Part shown: in pieces, positions 54,271 through 64,000 of the stretch
How the letters are laid out: the number at the start of each line of letters is the position of its first letter
How positions within the stretch are numbered: position 1 is the stretch's first letter
DNA from: Bacteroidales bacterium
Lineage (GTDB): Bacteria; Bacteroidota; Bacteroidia; Bacteroidales; BM520
DNA length: 64,000 nucleotides
Direction of reading: 5' to 3'
NCBI GenBank assembly: GCA_031276035.1
Contig: JAISNV010000031.1
Location: 1-64,000, forward strand
Translations under genes and position numbers: made by a program
Notes under the pieces: model-generated
What the model saw: the letters and a program-made list of their open reading frames with translations, nothing else
Databases searched by the model: none
What the model was told of the DNA's origin: nothing

Positions 54271-56058
54271 ATGAAGAAAATTAGAAATTTTTGTATTATC
54301 GCTCATATAGATCACGGTAAGAGCACTTTAGCCGATAGGCTTTTGGAGATTACAGGTACAGTTTCAGGAAAGGACCTCCAAAATCAGACTCTCGACGACA
54401 TGGATTTAGAGCGGGAAAGAGGAATTACTATAAAAAGCCACGCCATTCAGATGAATTATAAGCACAATGGCGAAGAATATATATTAAATCTTATTGACAC
54501 TCCCGGCCACGTGGACTTTTCCTATGAAGTCAGTCGCTCCATAGCTGCATGCGAAGGCGCACTACTCGTAATAGACGCCACTCAAGGTATTCAAGCCCAA
54601 ACAATATCAAATCTCTATCAAGCAGTTGACAACGATTTAGTTATTATCCCCATAATGAATAAGATGGACATGGGTAATGCGATGCCTGATGAAGTAGAAG
54701 ATATGATTATTGATTTAATAGGCTGCAGTCCGGATGATATAATCCGTGCAAGCGGTAAAACCGGTATGGGCATTGAAGAAATTCTCGAAGCTATTATAAC
54801 CAAAGTACCTCCGCCGGAAGGAGACCCGGATGCTCCATTGCAAATGCTTGTATTTGATTCGGTTTACAATCAATTCCGCGGAATCATTGCTTATTTTAAA
54901 ATTGTTAACGGAACTATCCGTTCTAACGATTTTGTAAAATTCATGAGTACTAAAAAAGAATATCATGCCGACGAAATCGGAGTATTAAAACTTAAACAGC
55001 AACCCGCTAAAAGTTTGAGCGCCGGAAATGTCGGTTATATAATCTCCGGAATTAAAACTTCTTCGGAAGTTAAAGTCGGCGATACGATTACTCATGTCGA
55101 AAGACCTTGTGATAAACCGATAGAGGGATTCCAGAATGTTAAGCCAATGCTCTATGCGGGTGTCTATCCCGTTGACGCTGATGATTATGAAGAATTACGT
55201 GCTTCTTTGGAAAAATTACAACTCAATGATGCAAGTCTTTATTATGAATTAGAGTCTTCGGCTGCTTTAGGATTCGGCTTTCGCTGCGGATTTCTAGGAT
55301 TACTTCACATGGAAATAATTCAGGAACGACTTGATCGTGAGTTTGATATTGATGTCATCACTACTGTTCCCAACGTTAATTACAAAGCTTATTTGACAGA
55401 CGGAAGTACAGTTGAGGTTTATAATCCGTCTGGAATGCCTGAACCGACCAAAATGGATCATATCGAAGAACCATATATTATCGCTGAAATAATTACAACT
55501 CCGGAGTTTGTAGGACAAATTATGAAATTATGTCTTGATAAACGCGGAACTATTAAAAATCAGGTTTATCTGACGGAGACACGTATTGAACTTACTTTTG
55601 ATTTACCTTTAGGTGAAATTATTTTTGATTTTTACGATAAACTTAAAAGCATCTCAAAAGGTTACGCTTCTTTCGATTATCATATTTCAGGTTACAGACC
55701 TGCCAAATTAGTTCGTTTGGATATTCTTTTAAACGGTGAAATGGTTGATGCGCTCTCTTCTTTAATTCACGTAGATCACGCATATTCCTTCGGCAGAAGA
55801 ATTTGTGAAAAGTTGAAAGAATTGATCCCAAGGCAACAGTTTGAAATTGCAATTCAAGCCGCAATCGGTTCAAAAATCATAGCAAGAGAAACTGTTAAAG
55901 CTATGAGAAAAGATGTAACCGCCAAATGTTACGGAGGCGATATTACGCGTAAAAGAAAACTGCTTGAAAAACAAAAAGCAGGTAAAAAACGTATGCGTCA
56001 AATCGGAAATGTTGAAGTACCGCAATCGGCATTTCTGGCCATACTTAAAGTCGACTAA
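54271..56058 (+). CDS. lepA: Elongation factor 4 (LepA)
   Basis: This 595-residue GTPase rescues stalled ribosomes by promoting back-translocation. It has P-loop [10 protein letters not shown] (near the start), DTPGHVDF (G3), NKMD (G4) and the LepA-specific C-terminal domain ending [21 protein letters not shown] split across the end. The ATG at 54271 (MKKIRNFCI) matches family starts. An upstream in-frame ATG at 54244 would add nine residues and fall upstream of a TATCTTTG box. A glycosyltransferase gene follows 1 bp after the stop. Confidence 0.96.
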   Translation: MKKIRNFCIIAHIDHGKSTLADRLLEITGTVSGKDLQNQTLDDMDLERERGITIKSHAIQMNYKHNGEEYILNLIDTPGHVDFSYEVSRSIAACEGALLVIDATQGIQAQTISNLYQAVDNDLVIIPIMNKMDMGNAMPDEVEDMIIDLIGCSPDDIIRASGKTGMGIEEILEAIITKVPPPEGDPDAPLQMLVFDSVYNQFRGIIAYFKIVNGTIRSNDFVKFMSTKKEYHADEIGVLKLKQQPAKSLSAGNVGYIISGIKTSSEVKVGDTITHVERPCDKPIEGFQNVKPMLYAGVYPVDADDYEELRASLEKLQLNDASLYYELESSAALGFGFRCGFLGLLHMEIIQERLDREFDIDVITTVPNVNYKAYLTDGSTVEVYNPSGMPEPTKMDHIEEPYIIAEIITTPEFVGQIMKLCLDKRGTIKNQVYLTETRIELTFDLPLGEIIFDFYDKLKSISKGYASFDYHISGYRPAKLVRLDILLNGEMVDALSSLIHVDHAYSFGRRICEKLKELIPRQQFEIAIQAAIGSKIIARETVKAMRKDVTAKCYGGDITRKRKLLEKQKAGKKRMRQIGNVEVPQSAFLAILKVD

Positions 56059-56059
56059 A

Positions 56060-57232
56060 ATGAAAATATTAGTATTACTTTCTCGCGTTCCTTATCCTAT
56101 CGAAAAAGGGGATAAACTTAGGGCATATAATTTCATCAGAGAACTTTCCAAGTCTAATGAAATTCATTTGTTCGCAGTTGACGACTGTAATACTAAAGCT
56201 GAAAATATAGAACATCTGAAACAATATTGCAAAACAATAACAGTTGTTCCTATTTCAACATTCAGTAAATTCTTTAATGCAATTGTAGCTTTTCTTAAAG
56301 GAATACCATTACAAGCAGGATTTTTTTACTCAAAACATATCAATAAGATTTTTAAATCTAAATTGGAAGAGATAAAACCCGATCATATTTTTTGTCAGCT
56401 GATTCGCGTAAATGAATATGTTAGGTTTATCGACCTGCCAAAAACCATTGATATTCAAGACACAATGTCTTTGAATTTCGGTCGTAGCGCAAAGCAATTA
56501 AAATCGATAAAGAAATACGTTTACAAATTCGAATCGAAACGTTTAAAAAAGTACGAACATAATATTTTTAATATCTACGATAACAAAATCCTTATTTCCG
56601 AATCAGACAAGAGAAACTATCCTCACAAAAACCGTGATGAAATAAGAATAATCCCAAATGGCGTTGATTATAATTTCTTTAAACCTGTAGAACATGAGAA
56701 GACTGTTGATGTAATTTTTACAGGAAACATGGGTTACATTCCTAATGTTGACGGTTCTATATTTCTTGTCAAAGAAATTTTACCTATTCTAATTAAGGAG
56801 AAACCTGAGATAAGAGTTATGATTGCAGGCGCAAATCCGCATTCGGACGTTAAGCACCTCGAATCTAAAAATGTTATTATAACCGGCTGGGTTGAGGATA
56901 TTCGGAAATGTTATTCGAGTGCAAAAATTTTCATTGCTCCAATGCGTATCGGCACAGGACTTCAAAATAAACTTCTGGAAGCAATGGCAATGCAAATGCC
57001 CTGTATTACCACTTCCTTGGCAAATGAATCGCTGAAGGCAAAAAATAATGAGGAAATTCTAATTGCAGATGATAAAACAGGTTTGGCAAAACACATAATC
57101 AATCTTTTAAACAATGAAGTTCTGGCAAGTAAAATAGCTTTAAACGGATATGACTTTGTTAAAAGAAATTATGATTGGACAAAAGCAGGAGATGAGTTAA
57201 ATAATATTATTCAATCAACTAAAAGGAAATAA
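56060..57232 (+). CDS. Family 4 glycosyltransferase
   Basis: This 390-residue protein of the GT-B fold has N-terminal [20 protein letters not shown] and C-terminal donor-binding elements ([38 protein letters not shown] with [12 protein letters not shown]). It resembles the TIGR03087-type family found in sugar or surface-polysaccharide gene sets. The ATG at 56060 is preferred. It starts 1 bp after lepA and ends 2 bp before hisS, so the three genes look like one unit. The acceptor sugar is unknown. Confidence 0.88.
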   Translation: MKILVLLSRVPYPIEKGDKLRAYNFIRELSKSNEIHLFAVDDCNTKAENIEHLKQYCKTITVVPISTFSKFFNAIVAFLKGIPLQAGFFYSKHINKIFKSKLEEIKPDHIFCQLIRVNEYVRFIDLPKTIDIQDTMSLNFGRSAKQLKSIKKYVYKFESKRLKKYEHNIFNIYDNKILISESDKRNYPHKNRDEIRIIPNGVDYNFFKPVEHEKTVDVIFTGNMGYIPNVDGSIFLVKEILPILIKEKPEIRVMIAGANPHSDVKHLESKNVIITGWVEDIRKCYSSAKIFIAPMRIGTGLQNKLLEAMAMQMPCITTSLANESLKAKNNEEILIADDKTGLAKHIINLLNNEVLASKIALNGYDFVKRNYDWTKAGDELNNIIQSTKRK

Positions 57233-57234
57233 AA

Positions 57235-58602
57235 ATGATAAAGCCTTCCATTCCAAAAGGAACAAGAGATTTTGCACCTGAAATAATGGTAAAAAGAAAT
57301 TTTATTTTCGATACTATTAAGCATGTTTTTAATTTATACGGATATATGCCTATTGAAACTCCGGCAATGGAGAATTTATCTACTCTTCTGGGAAAGTACG
57401 GCGAAGAAGGCGATAAGCTTATTTTCAGAATATTAAATTCCGGTGATTTTCTTTCGAAAACGGATAAAAATGACTTGGATAATATTAATTCTTTTACAAA
57501 TAAAATTTCCGAAAAAGGTCTAAGATACGATTTAACAGTTCCTTTCGCAAGATTTGTTGTAATGAATCGTAATGAAATTGTTTTTCCTTTTAAAAGATAT
57601 CAGATTCAAACAGTTTGGAGAGCCGACAGGCCACAGAAAGGCAGATACAGAGAATTTTATCAATGCGACGTTGATATTGTAGGTTCAAAATCCTTACTTA
57701 ATGAATTTGAATTCGTTTTAATGATTAATGATGTATTTAATCGTCTCGGAATCAAGGTTACAATCAAAATAAATAACAGAAAAATTCTCAGCGGAATTGC
57801 ATCTTATATAGGATATGCCGATAAATTGACAGACATTACTGTTGCTATAGACAAAATTGATAAAACCGGTTATGATAATGTTGTTAATGAATTACTTGAA
57901 AAAGGAATTTCTGAGGAAGGTATTCAAAAACTAACACCTATCTTAAATTTAAAAGGCAGCAGTTATGAAAAAATCGAAAGTTTAAAATCTATTTTAAGTG
58001 ATTCCGAAGAAGGATTGCTTGGTATTGAAGAGATTAAAACCTTATTCGATTATATTAAAACCAATAATCTTGAAAGTTTATGCGAGCTTGATTTAACACT
58101 CGCCAGAGGATTAAGTTATTACACCGGAGCGATTTTTGAGGTTAAAGCTAATGATGTTTCTATAGGTAGTATTTGTGGCGGCGGAAGATATGATAATCTA
58201 ACATCAATTTTCGGATTGAATGATGTTTCAGGAGTGGGAATTTCTTTTGGTGCGGAAAGAATTTATGATGTGATGAATGAATTAAATCTTTTTCCTACTA
58301 ATAGTGAACAAACAACTCAGGTGTTAATTTTAAATCTTGGAAATAAAGAAGTTGAGTATTGCTTTCCTTTAATTCATACTTTAAGAAGAAACGAAATAAA
58401 TACTGAATTATATCCCGAAACAGCAAAAATGAAAAAACAAATGGAATATGCAAATAAGCGGAATATTCCATTTGTAATTATTGTCGGTGAAAATGAAATT
58501 ACGGCGAATATTGTTTCGGTAAAGAATATGAATAGTGGTGAGCAAATTAACTTATCATTTTCGGATTGCATCGAATATATCAAAAAACATTCTAACTTTT
58601 AA
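57235..58602 (+). CDS. hisS: Histidyl-tRNA synthetase
   Basis: This 455-residue class II aminoacyl-tRNA synthetase has [10 protein letters not shown] at the start, [13 protein letters not shown] (motif region), motif 2 [19 protein letters not shown] and the histidine-specific [16 protein letters not shown]. The C-terminal anticodon-binding domain follows. The length is normal. It sits 2 bp after a glycosyltransferase gene. The next gene (58631) is convergent. Confidence 0.96.
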   Translation: MIKPSIPKGTRDFAPEIMVKRNFIFDTIKHVFNLYGYMPIETPAMENLSTLLGKYGEEGDKLIFRILNSGDFLSKTDKNDLDNINSFTNKISEKGLRYDLTVPFARFVVMNRNEIVFPFKRYQIQTVWRADRPQKGRYREFYQCDVDIVGSKSLLNEFEFVLMINDVFNRLGIKVTIKINNRKILSGIASYIGYADKLTDITVAIDKIDKTGYDNVVNELLEKGISEEGIQKLTPILNLKGSSYEKIESLKSILSDSEEGLLGIEEIKTLFDYIKTNNLESLCELDLTLARGLSYYTGAIFEVKANDVSIGSICGGGRYDNLTSIFGLNDVSGVGISFGAERIYDVMNELNLFPTNSEQTTQVLILNLGNKEVEYCFPLIHTLRRNEINTELYPETAKMKKQMEYANKRNIPFVIIVGENEITANIVSVKNMNSGEQINLSFSDCIEYIKKHSNF

Positions 58603-58630
58603 AAGTAATGCTTATCAGCAATCTTACACA

Positions 58631-59845
58631 CTAAGTTACGGGGTTGACAGCAGAAAGTTTTTCTACTTCTTTTAAAAATTTCGGATAAATTTCTCTTACA
58701 TTATACTTGGAATATGCCGTTTGTTTTGCATTCTTCTCAATATTCATACAAAACTCAGCATCTTCAATAAGTTTTAAAACACATTCGGTGAAATTTTCTG
58801 GAGTATCGGCAATAAGTATATCCTTTCCGTTTTCACATTCAATTCCTTCGGCACCGATACTTGTAGCAACAATTGCTTTTCCCAACATCATTCCTTCAAT
58901 AATTTTCACACGCATTCCGCTACCAGAAAGCAACGGCACAATCATAATTTGCTTTGAGAGCATATATTCTTTTGCATCAGGAACTTCACCGTCAATTATA
59001 ACATTTTCCTTTTGAAGGCATAATAAACTTTGCTGCATATTTCTTCCCGCAAGATGAAGCTTAATATTATTATTTTCCTTATGGATTAACGGCCATATTT
59101 TTTCAAGCAAATAATTTATACCTTCTATATTAGGCGCCCAATCCATTGCACCTATGTGAAATACAGTATTTTTCTCTTCTTCAACATTATCCGGAACATT
59201 AACAGCATCCATATCAAAACCGGCAGGTAAAACATAAACAGGTATTTTAGTGTGTTTCCTCAAATATTCGGCATCAACAGAACTTACGGAAGAAATCATA
59301 TCAACTTCATTAATAACCCTCAATTCATATTTACGTAAAGTTCTGTAAACATGTATCAATAAAATCTTTTTCAAAATATTTTTTGTAGCCTTACTTGTCC
59401 TTTCCCATATTTTAAATTCGATATTATGAGCTCTCAAAACTATTTTAGCATTAGAATTTGCTCTTACAATATCAAGATACGGACAAACGAAAATTGATTC
59501 GAACATAACCAAATCGAAATCTTCAGATTTTAGTATTTCGATTATTTTTTTTTCAAAATCCTTAGAAATAAATCTTATAATATGCGGTGATTTTCCTGTA
59601 AAAATAGTAGTAAAAAACCTAAAAGGTTTTACTCTCATATCAAGCATAACCGATTCATAATCTACAGCATTTTTATAATCATCGGGAATGCAATCTGGAT
59701 CTGTGAAATTCTTTTCAGAATTAACAGCTAATACTTTTACATAATTGCCGAGCCTGGCAGCTTCCTTAATATACACATTCATCCCCATACAACCGCCGTC
59801 GCGCTCCGGATAAGGATTTTTATTACATAAAAATAAAATTTTCAT
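58631..59845 (-). CDS. Family 4 glycosyltransferase (second copy type)
   Basis: This 404-residue GT-B protein starts MKILFLCNKNPYPERDGGCM, near-parallel to the other glycosyltransferase ([19 protein letters not shown]). It shows donor-domain motifs HIGAMDWAPNIEGINYLL, VPLLSGSGMRVKIIEGMMLGK (with the E-G-M segment) and ATSIGAEGIE. It lies 3 bp after the lptF/G gene on the minus strand and is probably co-transcribed with it. Lipid-linked saccharide assembly is a likely setting. Substrate unknown. Confidence 0.88.
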   Translation of the reverse strand: MKILFLCNKNPYPERDGGCMGMNVYIKEAARLGNYVKVLAVNSEKNFTDPDCIPDDYKNAVDYESVMLDMRVKPFRFFTTIFTGKSPHIIRFISKDFEKKIIEILKSEDFDLVMFESIFVCPYLDIVRANSNAKIVLRAHNIEFKIWERTSKATKNILKKILLIHVYRTLRKYELRVINEVDMISSVSSVDAEYLRKHTKIPVYVLPAGFDMDAVNVPDNVEEEKNTVFHIGAMDWAPNIEGINYLLEKIWPLIHKENNNIKLHLAGRNMQQSLLCLQKENVIIDGEVPDAKEYMLSKQIMIVPLLSGSGMRVKIIEGMMLGKAIVATSIGAEGIECENGKDILIADTPENFTECVLKLIEDAEFCMNIEKNAKQTAYSKYNVREIYPKFLKEVEKLSAVNPVT

Positions 59846-59848
59846 AAA

Positions 59849-61321
59849 CTAATCATACTTAATTATTTCATCCCGATTATTCTTATTTCTCTTAAAGAAA
59901 GCTATAAACTTTTTATAATTCTTTTCCCATGAATCTCTGTCTAATATAGGAGCATCTGTTGTTGCTTTCGCAGTTAAGAAAATTCCGAAAGGCATAATAA
60001 TAAAATTTGCCATCCATATTCCGAAGAACGGGTTAAGTTCTCCTTCCAATACTGCTTTTTGACACGAGGTAAGAATAATATAATACGCAATGAATATAGC
60101 GGTTGACAGTACCAAAGGTAGCCCCAATCCACCTTTACGAATTATTGCCCCAAGCGGCGCCCCGACAAAAAACATAACCAGGCACGCAAAGGCTAACGCA
60201 CATCTTCTATTAAACTCTACCTTATGTTGGTTCATCTTATATTTAGTAAAAGTATAATTTGTTCTTTTAACGGTTTGTGTGGATTTGATGCTCCGCGCAT
60301 GTTCCAAAGCCTTAATAATAATTTTCTGCTGTTCTTTTAATTCATAATTATCTAAAAGCGGCATAACGAAATTGCAAAGATCCGAAGTATCATTACTGCT
60401 ATACTTAAGAGTATCAATTTGATTAACACTAAGATATCTATTACCGCGTTCCTTAACAAAAAGATCATAAGCCCTTACCTGAACACTGTCTAATTTCGCA
60501 ATCTCAGTATTCAATTGTCCGAAATTCAAATTTCTAAAATGGTTCCTTCTCAAATCTTCATCACTCCTACTCAAATCAAATTGAGACAAGTCAAAAACTA
60601 AGATTTCTTTTTCAAATTCTACTCGTTTAAACGGCAATTTTTCCTGATTATCCTTACTATTAGAATCGTCATAATTATATCCGTCGTATAAAGTCAAAAT
60701 CAAATTTGAACCGTCTTCCGTAACTTCCATAACCCCAACTTCCGCAAAAGTAACATTATCGTTTATTCCCTTATTATCCTTGTGTTTATACAACATTACT
60801 CCGTACAACGTTTTATCATCCTTATCCTTCTTATTTGCTCGAATAACATAACCTTCAATATCATTATAAAACACACCTTCTGTAAGATTAAATGCCATCT
60901 TTTTTCGTCTTATATCGTAAAAAATAGAATCGAATTTAAGATTGGCTCGAGGTAAAATATCATTACAGAAATAAAAAGAAAAAAGTGATAATCCGGCAAT
61001 TAGAAAAATCAATGGCTTTAAAATTCTTTTCAAAGAAACTCCCGCACTCTTAAGTGCAACTAATTCATATCTTTCTCCCAGATTTCCAAAAACCATTAGC
61101 GAAGCGAGCAACACGCCAATAGGCAAAGCCATCGGCACAAAAGTAGCTGATGCGTAAAGCATTAATTCTGCAATAACATACCACTCCAAACCTTTACCCA
61201 CTAATTCATCAACATAAGCCCAAAAAAATTGCATCAACAATATAAAATCACCAATGATTGATGTAATAATTAACGGACCTATAAAGGATTTAAGTAAATA
61301 TATATCGAAACGCTTTAACAC
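59849..61321 (-). CDS. LptF/LptG-family permease
   Basis: This 490-residue inner-membrane protein belongs to the YjgP/YjgQ family. It has N-terminal helices (RFDIYLLKSFIGPLIITSII, then a pair ending LPIGVLLASLMVFG), the conserved GNLGERYELVALKSAGVSLKR (split) coupling region, a periplasmic jellyroll (about 130-360) and three C-terminal helices. It works with LptB in LPS transport from the inner membrane. Which of F or G it is cannot be told. A glycosyltransferase gene follows after 3 bp. A promoter box lies at 61339-61346. Confidence 0.93.
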   Translation of the reverse strand: MLKRFDIYLLKSFIGPLIITSIIGDFILLMQFFWAYVDELVGKGLEWYVIAELMLYASATFVPMALPIGVLLASLMVFGNLGERYELVALKSAGVSLKRILKPLIFLIAGLSLFSFYFCNDILPRANLKFDSIFYDIRRKKMAFNLTEGVFYNDIEGYVIRANKKDKDDKTLYGVMLYKHKDNKGINDNVTFAEVGVMEVTEDGSNLILTLYDGYNYDDSNSKDNQEKLPFKRVEFEKEILVFDLSQFDLSRSDEDLRRNHFRNLNFGQLNTEIAKLDSVQVRAYDLFVKERGNRYLSVNQIDTLKYSSNDTSDLCNFVMPLLDNYELKEQQKIIIKALEHARSIKSTQTVKRTNYTFTKYKMNQHKVEFNRRCALAFACLVMFFVGAPLGAIIRKGGLGLPLVLSTAIFIAYYIILTSCQKAVLEGELNPFFGIWMANFIIMPFGIFLTAKATTDAPILDRDSWEKNYKKFIAFFKRNKNNRDEIIKYD

Positions 61322-61338
61322 GAAATATTTTTTTTGTG

Positions 61339-61346
61339 CAAATGTA
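61339..61346 (-). promoter_or_regulatory. -7 box TACATTTG upstream of the lptF/G gene
   Basis: TACATTTGC on the minus strand is 17 bases before the ATG. It fits TAnnTTTG. It is divergent from the box serving fabG. Confidence 0.45.
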
Positions 61347-61379
61347 CGTCATTCTTCCCAAAAAAACGACAAAAATCAT

Positions 61380-61387
61380 TACTTTTG
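61380..61387 (+). promoter_or_regulatory. -7 box TACTTTTG, candidate promoter of fabG
   Basis: TACTTTTGC lies about 104 bases before the fabG ATG. It gives a leader of about 98 nt, and its direction is divergent from the lptF/G box. Confidence 0.4.
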
Positions 61388-61491
61388 CACTTTTATTAAA
61401 GTAAACCCTAAACTCAAAATATTAGTAATAATCTTTAATCAATTTTAGTATTTTGAGTTTATTAAATAATTAGAAATTAATTAATTTAAGT

Positions 61492-62238
61492 ATGAAATTA
61501 TTAGAAAACAAAACAGCTGTAATTACAGGCGGTGCTCGCGGAATCGGCAAGGCTATCGCGATGAAATATGCACAAGAAGGTGCAAATGTTGCTTTTATAG
61601 ATTTACATTACGATGAATCGGCTATTGAAACAGAAAAAGAACTTCTGAGTTTCGGAACAAAATGTAAAGCTTATGCCGGTAATGTAGTTGACAGCGAAGC
61701 TATGAATCTTATTATTGAGGATATTGTTGCTAATTTCGGCAAAATAGACATCCTTGTTAATAATGCGGGTATTACTCGCGACAAATTACTTATGAGAATG
61801 ACGGAAGAAGATTGGGATATGGTTATCAATGTAAATCTAAAATCTGCTTTTATCATGATTAAAACGGTTCAATCTCATATGATTAAACAACGCGAAGGTG
61901 TTATTATTAACATGTCATCAGTTGTCGGTATTTCGGGAAATGCAGGTCAAACAAATTATTCCGCATCAAAAGCCGGATTAATAGGTTTTACAAAATCAAT
62001 AGCTAAAGAGTTAGGTTCAAGAAACATCCGTTGTAATGCAATTGCTCCCGGGTTTATTGAAACCGTAATGACCAAACAGCTTTCCGAAGACGTAATAAAC
62101 GACTACCTTAAAAAGATTCCTTTGCGTAAACCCGGTAAACCCGAAGACGTGGCAAATCTTGCGACATTCTTAGCATCAGATATGGCGAGTTATATTACAG
62201 GTCAGGTCATTACTGTTTGCGGAGGACTTCAAATATAA
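61492..62238 (+). CDS. fabG: 3-oxoacyl-[acyl-carrier-protein] reductase
   Basis: This 248-residue short-chain dehydrogenase reduces 3-oxoacyl-ACP with NADPH in fatty acid elongation. It has the cofactor motif TGGARGIGKAIA (12-23), NNAG at 90-93, and the catalytic triad Ser143, Tyr156 and Lys160 in MSSVVGISGNAGQTNYSASK. The end QVITVCGGLQI is typical. The length is normal. It ends 6 bp before a large membrane protein gene. Confidence 0.94.
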   Translation: MKLLENKTAVITGGARGIGKAIAMKYAQEGANVAFIDLHYDESAIETEKELLSFGTKCKAYAGNVVDSEAMNLIIEDIVANFGKIDILVNNAGITRDKLLMRMTEEDWDMVINVNLKSAFIMIKTVQSHMIKQREGVIINMSSVVGISGNAGQTNYSASKAGLIGFTKSIAKELGSRNIRCNAIAPGFIETVMTKQLSEDVINDYLKKIPLRKPGKPEDVANLATFLASDMASYITGQVITVCGGLQI

Positions 62239-62244
62239 TTTTTA

Positions 62245-64000
62245 ATGATACATTTTGAAACATCACCATTATGGTTGGTTGGCTGCGCAATCGCTGCAAT
62301 TTTATGTACTTGCATCTTATATTGGCGTAAGCGCAACGACTATATCGGTAAAAGATTAAAAACATTACTTTTCATCTTAAGATGTACGGCATTGTTTTTA
62401 ATCTTTACGATGTTTCTGAATATCATACTTATTACAAAAATAAACACATCCACAAAACCTGTCCTTATCTGCGCCGTCGATAATTCGCGCTCAATGATTG
62501 CAAGTAAAGATTCCACAAACGTAAAATCTTTTTTCGAAAATAATTACAATAATATTTTAGGTAAGTTAAAAGAAAATTTTACGGTTCATACTATTTTATT
62601 CGGAGAAGAAATAACTGAAAGAGAAAATCCTGATTTTAAAGACAATGCTACAAATATTTCTTCGTCGTTTATGTATTCCGACAGATTATATGATAAGAAT
62701 TCAATTGACGGAATGTTACTCATTACCGACGGTATTTACACAAGCGGATTTAACCCTACAGTTATTGCCGAAGACAATCCATACCCTATTTATACAGTCG
62801 GAATCGGAGATACTACAAGTGTTAATGATTTTTCAATAGTTAATATTCGTTTTAATGATGAAGTTTACATTCAGAGCAACTGCATTTTTGAAGTAAATAT
62901 AAGTGCTTCGGGATTCAACAACGAAGAACTTGTATTACAAATACTTGACAATAACAATCTAATATCGACAAAAACAATTAAGGTCAACAGCAACAATTTT
63001 CATACTACTTTGGATTTTATTTTTCCGCCGTCATCAGCAGGAAAACATTTCTTTAAATTCAAATTAAATGACCACGAAAATGATGCAATAAAAAATAACA
63101 ATGAAAAAACTTGTGTTGTTAATGTTATTGATACGAAAAAACATATTCTTATTGTAAGCAAAGGGGCGCATCCCGATATCAATGCAATCAAACAAGCATT
63201 GGAGTCGTCTCAAAATTATACTTATGAATCTTTTCTTTTGGAAGGATTTAATTTGAATGAATTGGATAAATGTGATATTGTTATTTTACACGGATTACCA
63301 GATAACAGTTCTACTTCAAAATTAATTCTTAATAAATTAAACGTAAGCAAGTTACCTTATTTGGCTATTTTCAGCGAACAAACGGATATTAATACTTTTA
63401 ATCAGCTTGATAAAAACCTTAACATTGAAGCTTTTAATGGTAAATTCGAGGAAGCATATCCTGATTTTAACAATAATTTTTCCGGATTTAAGATTAGTGA
63501 AAGCGAAATTAAAACATTTTCATCATATTCTCCATTAATAGCTCCATTCGGCATTTACAACATCCCTATTCAATCGGAAGTAATTTTATCTCAAAGAATT
63601 AATAGTATTCCAACAACAAGACCGCTGATTATTACGGTTCAAGATTATAACCGCAGGAGCGCATTTATTTTCGGAGAAGGTCTTTGGTTATGGAGAATCA
63701 AAAATTTCGTAACAGAAAACAGTCATAACTCTTTTGATGTTTTAATTAATAATATTGTTCAATATTTATCTTTATCCGATATTTTTAAACGTTATCAAGT
63801 ATTTATTAATGAAGAATATTTTGAAGGAGAAGAAATTATAATAAACGCAAGATTGTACAATGACAATTATGAATTATATAATACACCTGAAGCTCAGATA
63901 ACAATCACAAATAACGAACAAAAGTCACAATATCCGTATTATTTTTCCAGAACAGACGAATCCGGATATACTTTAAATGCGGGGACTTTGCCGCCGGGGC
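62245..64000 (+). CDS. VWA-like membrane protein (3' end beyond window)
   Basis: The frame is open for 585 codons to the window end. Two membrane helices (about 8-25 and 41-63) precede a von Willebrand factor A-like domain. Its MIDAS metal motif DNSRS is at 79-83, and the strand LLITDGIYTSG follows near 158-168. The rest (about 190-585) is beta-rich, possibly Ig-like, with a glutamine amidotransferase-like segment (IVILHGLP near 347) of unclear status. The family lies in Bacteroidota near Bat-type or chaperone genes. Function is unknown, and the C-terminus is absent. The gene starts 6 bp after fabG. Confidence 0.8.
   Translation, partial: MIHFETSPLWLVGCAIAAILCTCILYWRKRNDYIGKRLKTLLFILRCTALFLIFTMFLNIILITKINTSTKPVLICAVDNSRSMIASKDSTNVKSFFENNYNNILGKLKENFTVHTILFGEEITERENPDFKDNATNISSSFMYSDRLYDKNSIDGMLLITDGIYTSGFNPTVIAEDNPYPIYTVGIGDTTSVNDFSIVNIRFNDEVYIQSNCIFEVNISASGFNNEELVLQILDNNNLISTKTIKVNSNNFHTTLDFIFPPSSAGKHFFKFKLNDHENDAIKNNNEKTCVVNVIDTKKHILIVSKGAHPDINAIKQALESSQNYTYESFLLEGFNLNELDKCDIVILHGLPDNSSTSKLILNKLNVSKLPYLAIFSEQTDINTFNQLDKNLNIEAFNGKFEEAYPDFNNNFSGFKISESEIKTFSSYSPLIAPFGIYNIPIQSEVILSQRINSIPTTRPLIITVQDYNRRSAFIFGEGLWLWRIKNFVTENSHNSFDVLINNIVQYLSLSDIFKRYQVFINEEYFEGEEIIINARLYNDNYELYNTPEAQITITNNEQKSQYPYYFSRTDESGYTLNAGTLPPG

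Overview
The window looks like a chromosomal segment of a low-GC member of the Bacteroidota, most likely of the Bacteroidales type. I base this on Na+-pumping NADH:quinone reductase genes, a type IX secretion (T9SS) C-terminal sorting domain, a PorE-like T9SS protein, PCMD-type surface proteins, a DUF6913-like gene before dapA, a phosphate-selective (OprO/P) porin, and several genes preceded by the Bacteroidota -7 promoter motif TAnnTTTG. The genus cannot be fixed by reading alone. I see no prophage, insertion sequence, rRNA or CRISPR array.

Left part (1-13 kb, almost all minus strand): a truncated surface protein with YadA-head-like and tail-fibre-like repeats; an ECF sigma factor overlapping a small membrane anti-sigma candidate; tRNA-Pro(CGG) with a strong terminator; a TPR/OmpA lipoprotein; a SpoU/TrmH RNA methyltransferase; a secreted TPR protein. 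An ion-homeostasis operon follows: an outer-membrane protein, a giant SLC12-like cation-chloride cotransporter fused to a P-loop ATPase and winged helix, and a small MscS-like protein.

Middle part (13-32 kb, mainly plus strand): DUF6913-dapA-small lipoprotein, an outer-membrane barrel protein, lpdA-rfbC-uvrA-retropepsin, a minus-strand GT-C glycosyltransferase, a solitary DUF1016/YhcG nuclease gene flanked by a duplicated palindrome, then nqrABCDEF, a CPBP protease and a PflX-like radical SAM protein. NqrA carries a predicted insertion with four cysteines.

Right-middle part (32-45 kb, minus strand): a PorE-like TPR/PD40/OmpA protein, folD, ffh, and two PCMD paralogues. One paralogue is a stand-alone domain. 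The other carries 24 InlB-type repeats and a T9SS sorting domain.

The 45-52 kb block is the best candidate for an undescribed system. Six codirectional genes encode an OprO/P-type porin, a lipoprotein with two lamin-tail domains, a degenerate CYTH-like protein, a canonical single-domain CYTH triphosphatase, an SLC13/DASS anion symporter and an unrecognised two-TM protein. I infer an inorganic anion, probably (poly)phosphate, acquisition and processing locus.

The end (52-64 kb) holds gapA with an FKBP lipoprotein, lepA-glycosyltransferase-hisS, lptF/G with a second glycosyltransferase, fabG, and a truncated von Willebrand factor A-like membrane protein running off the edge.
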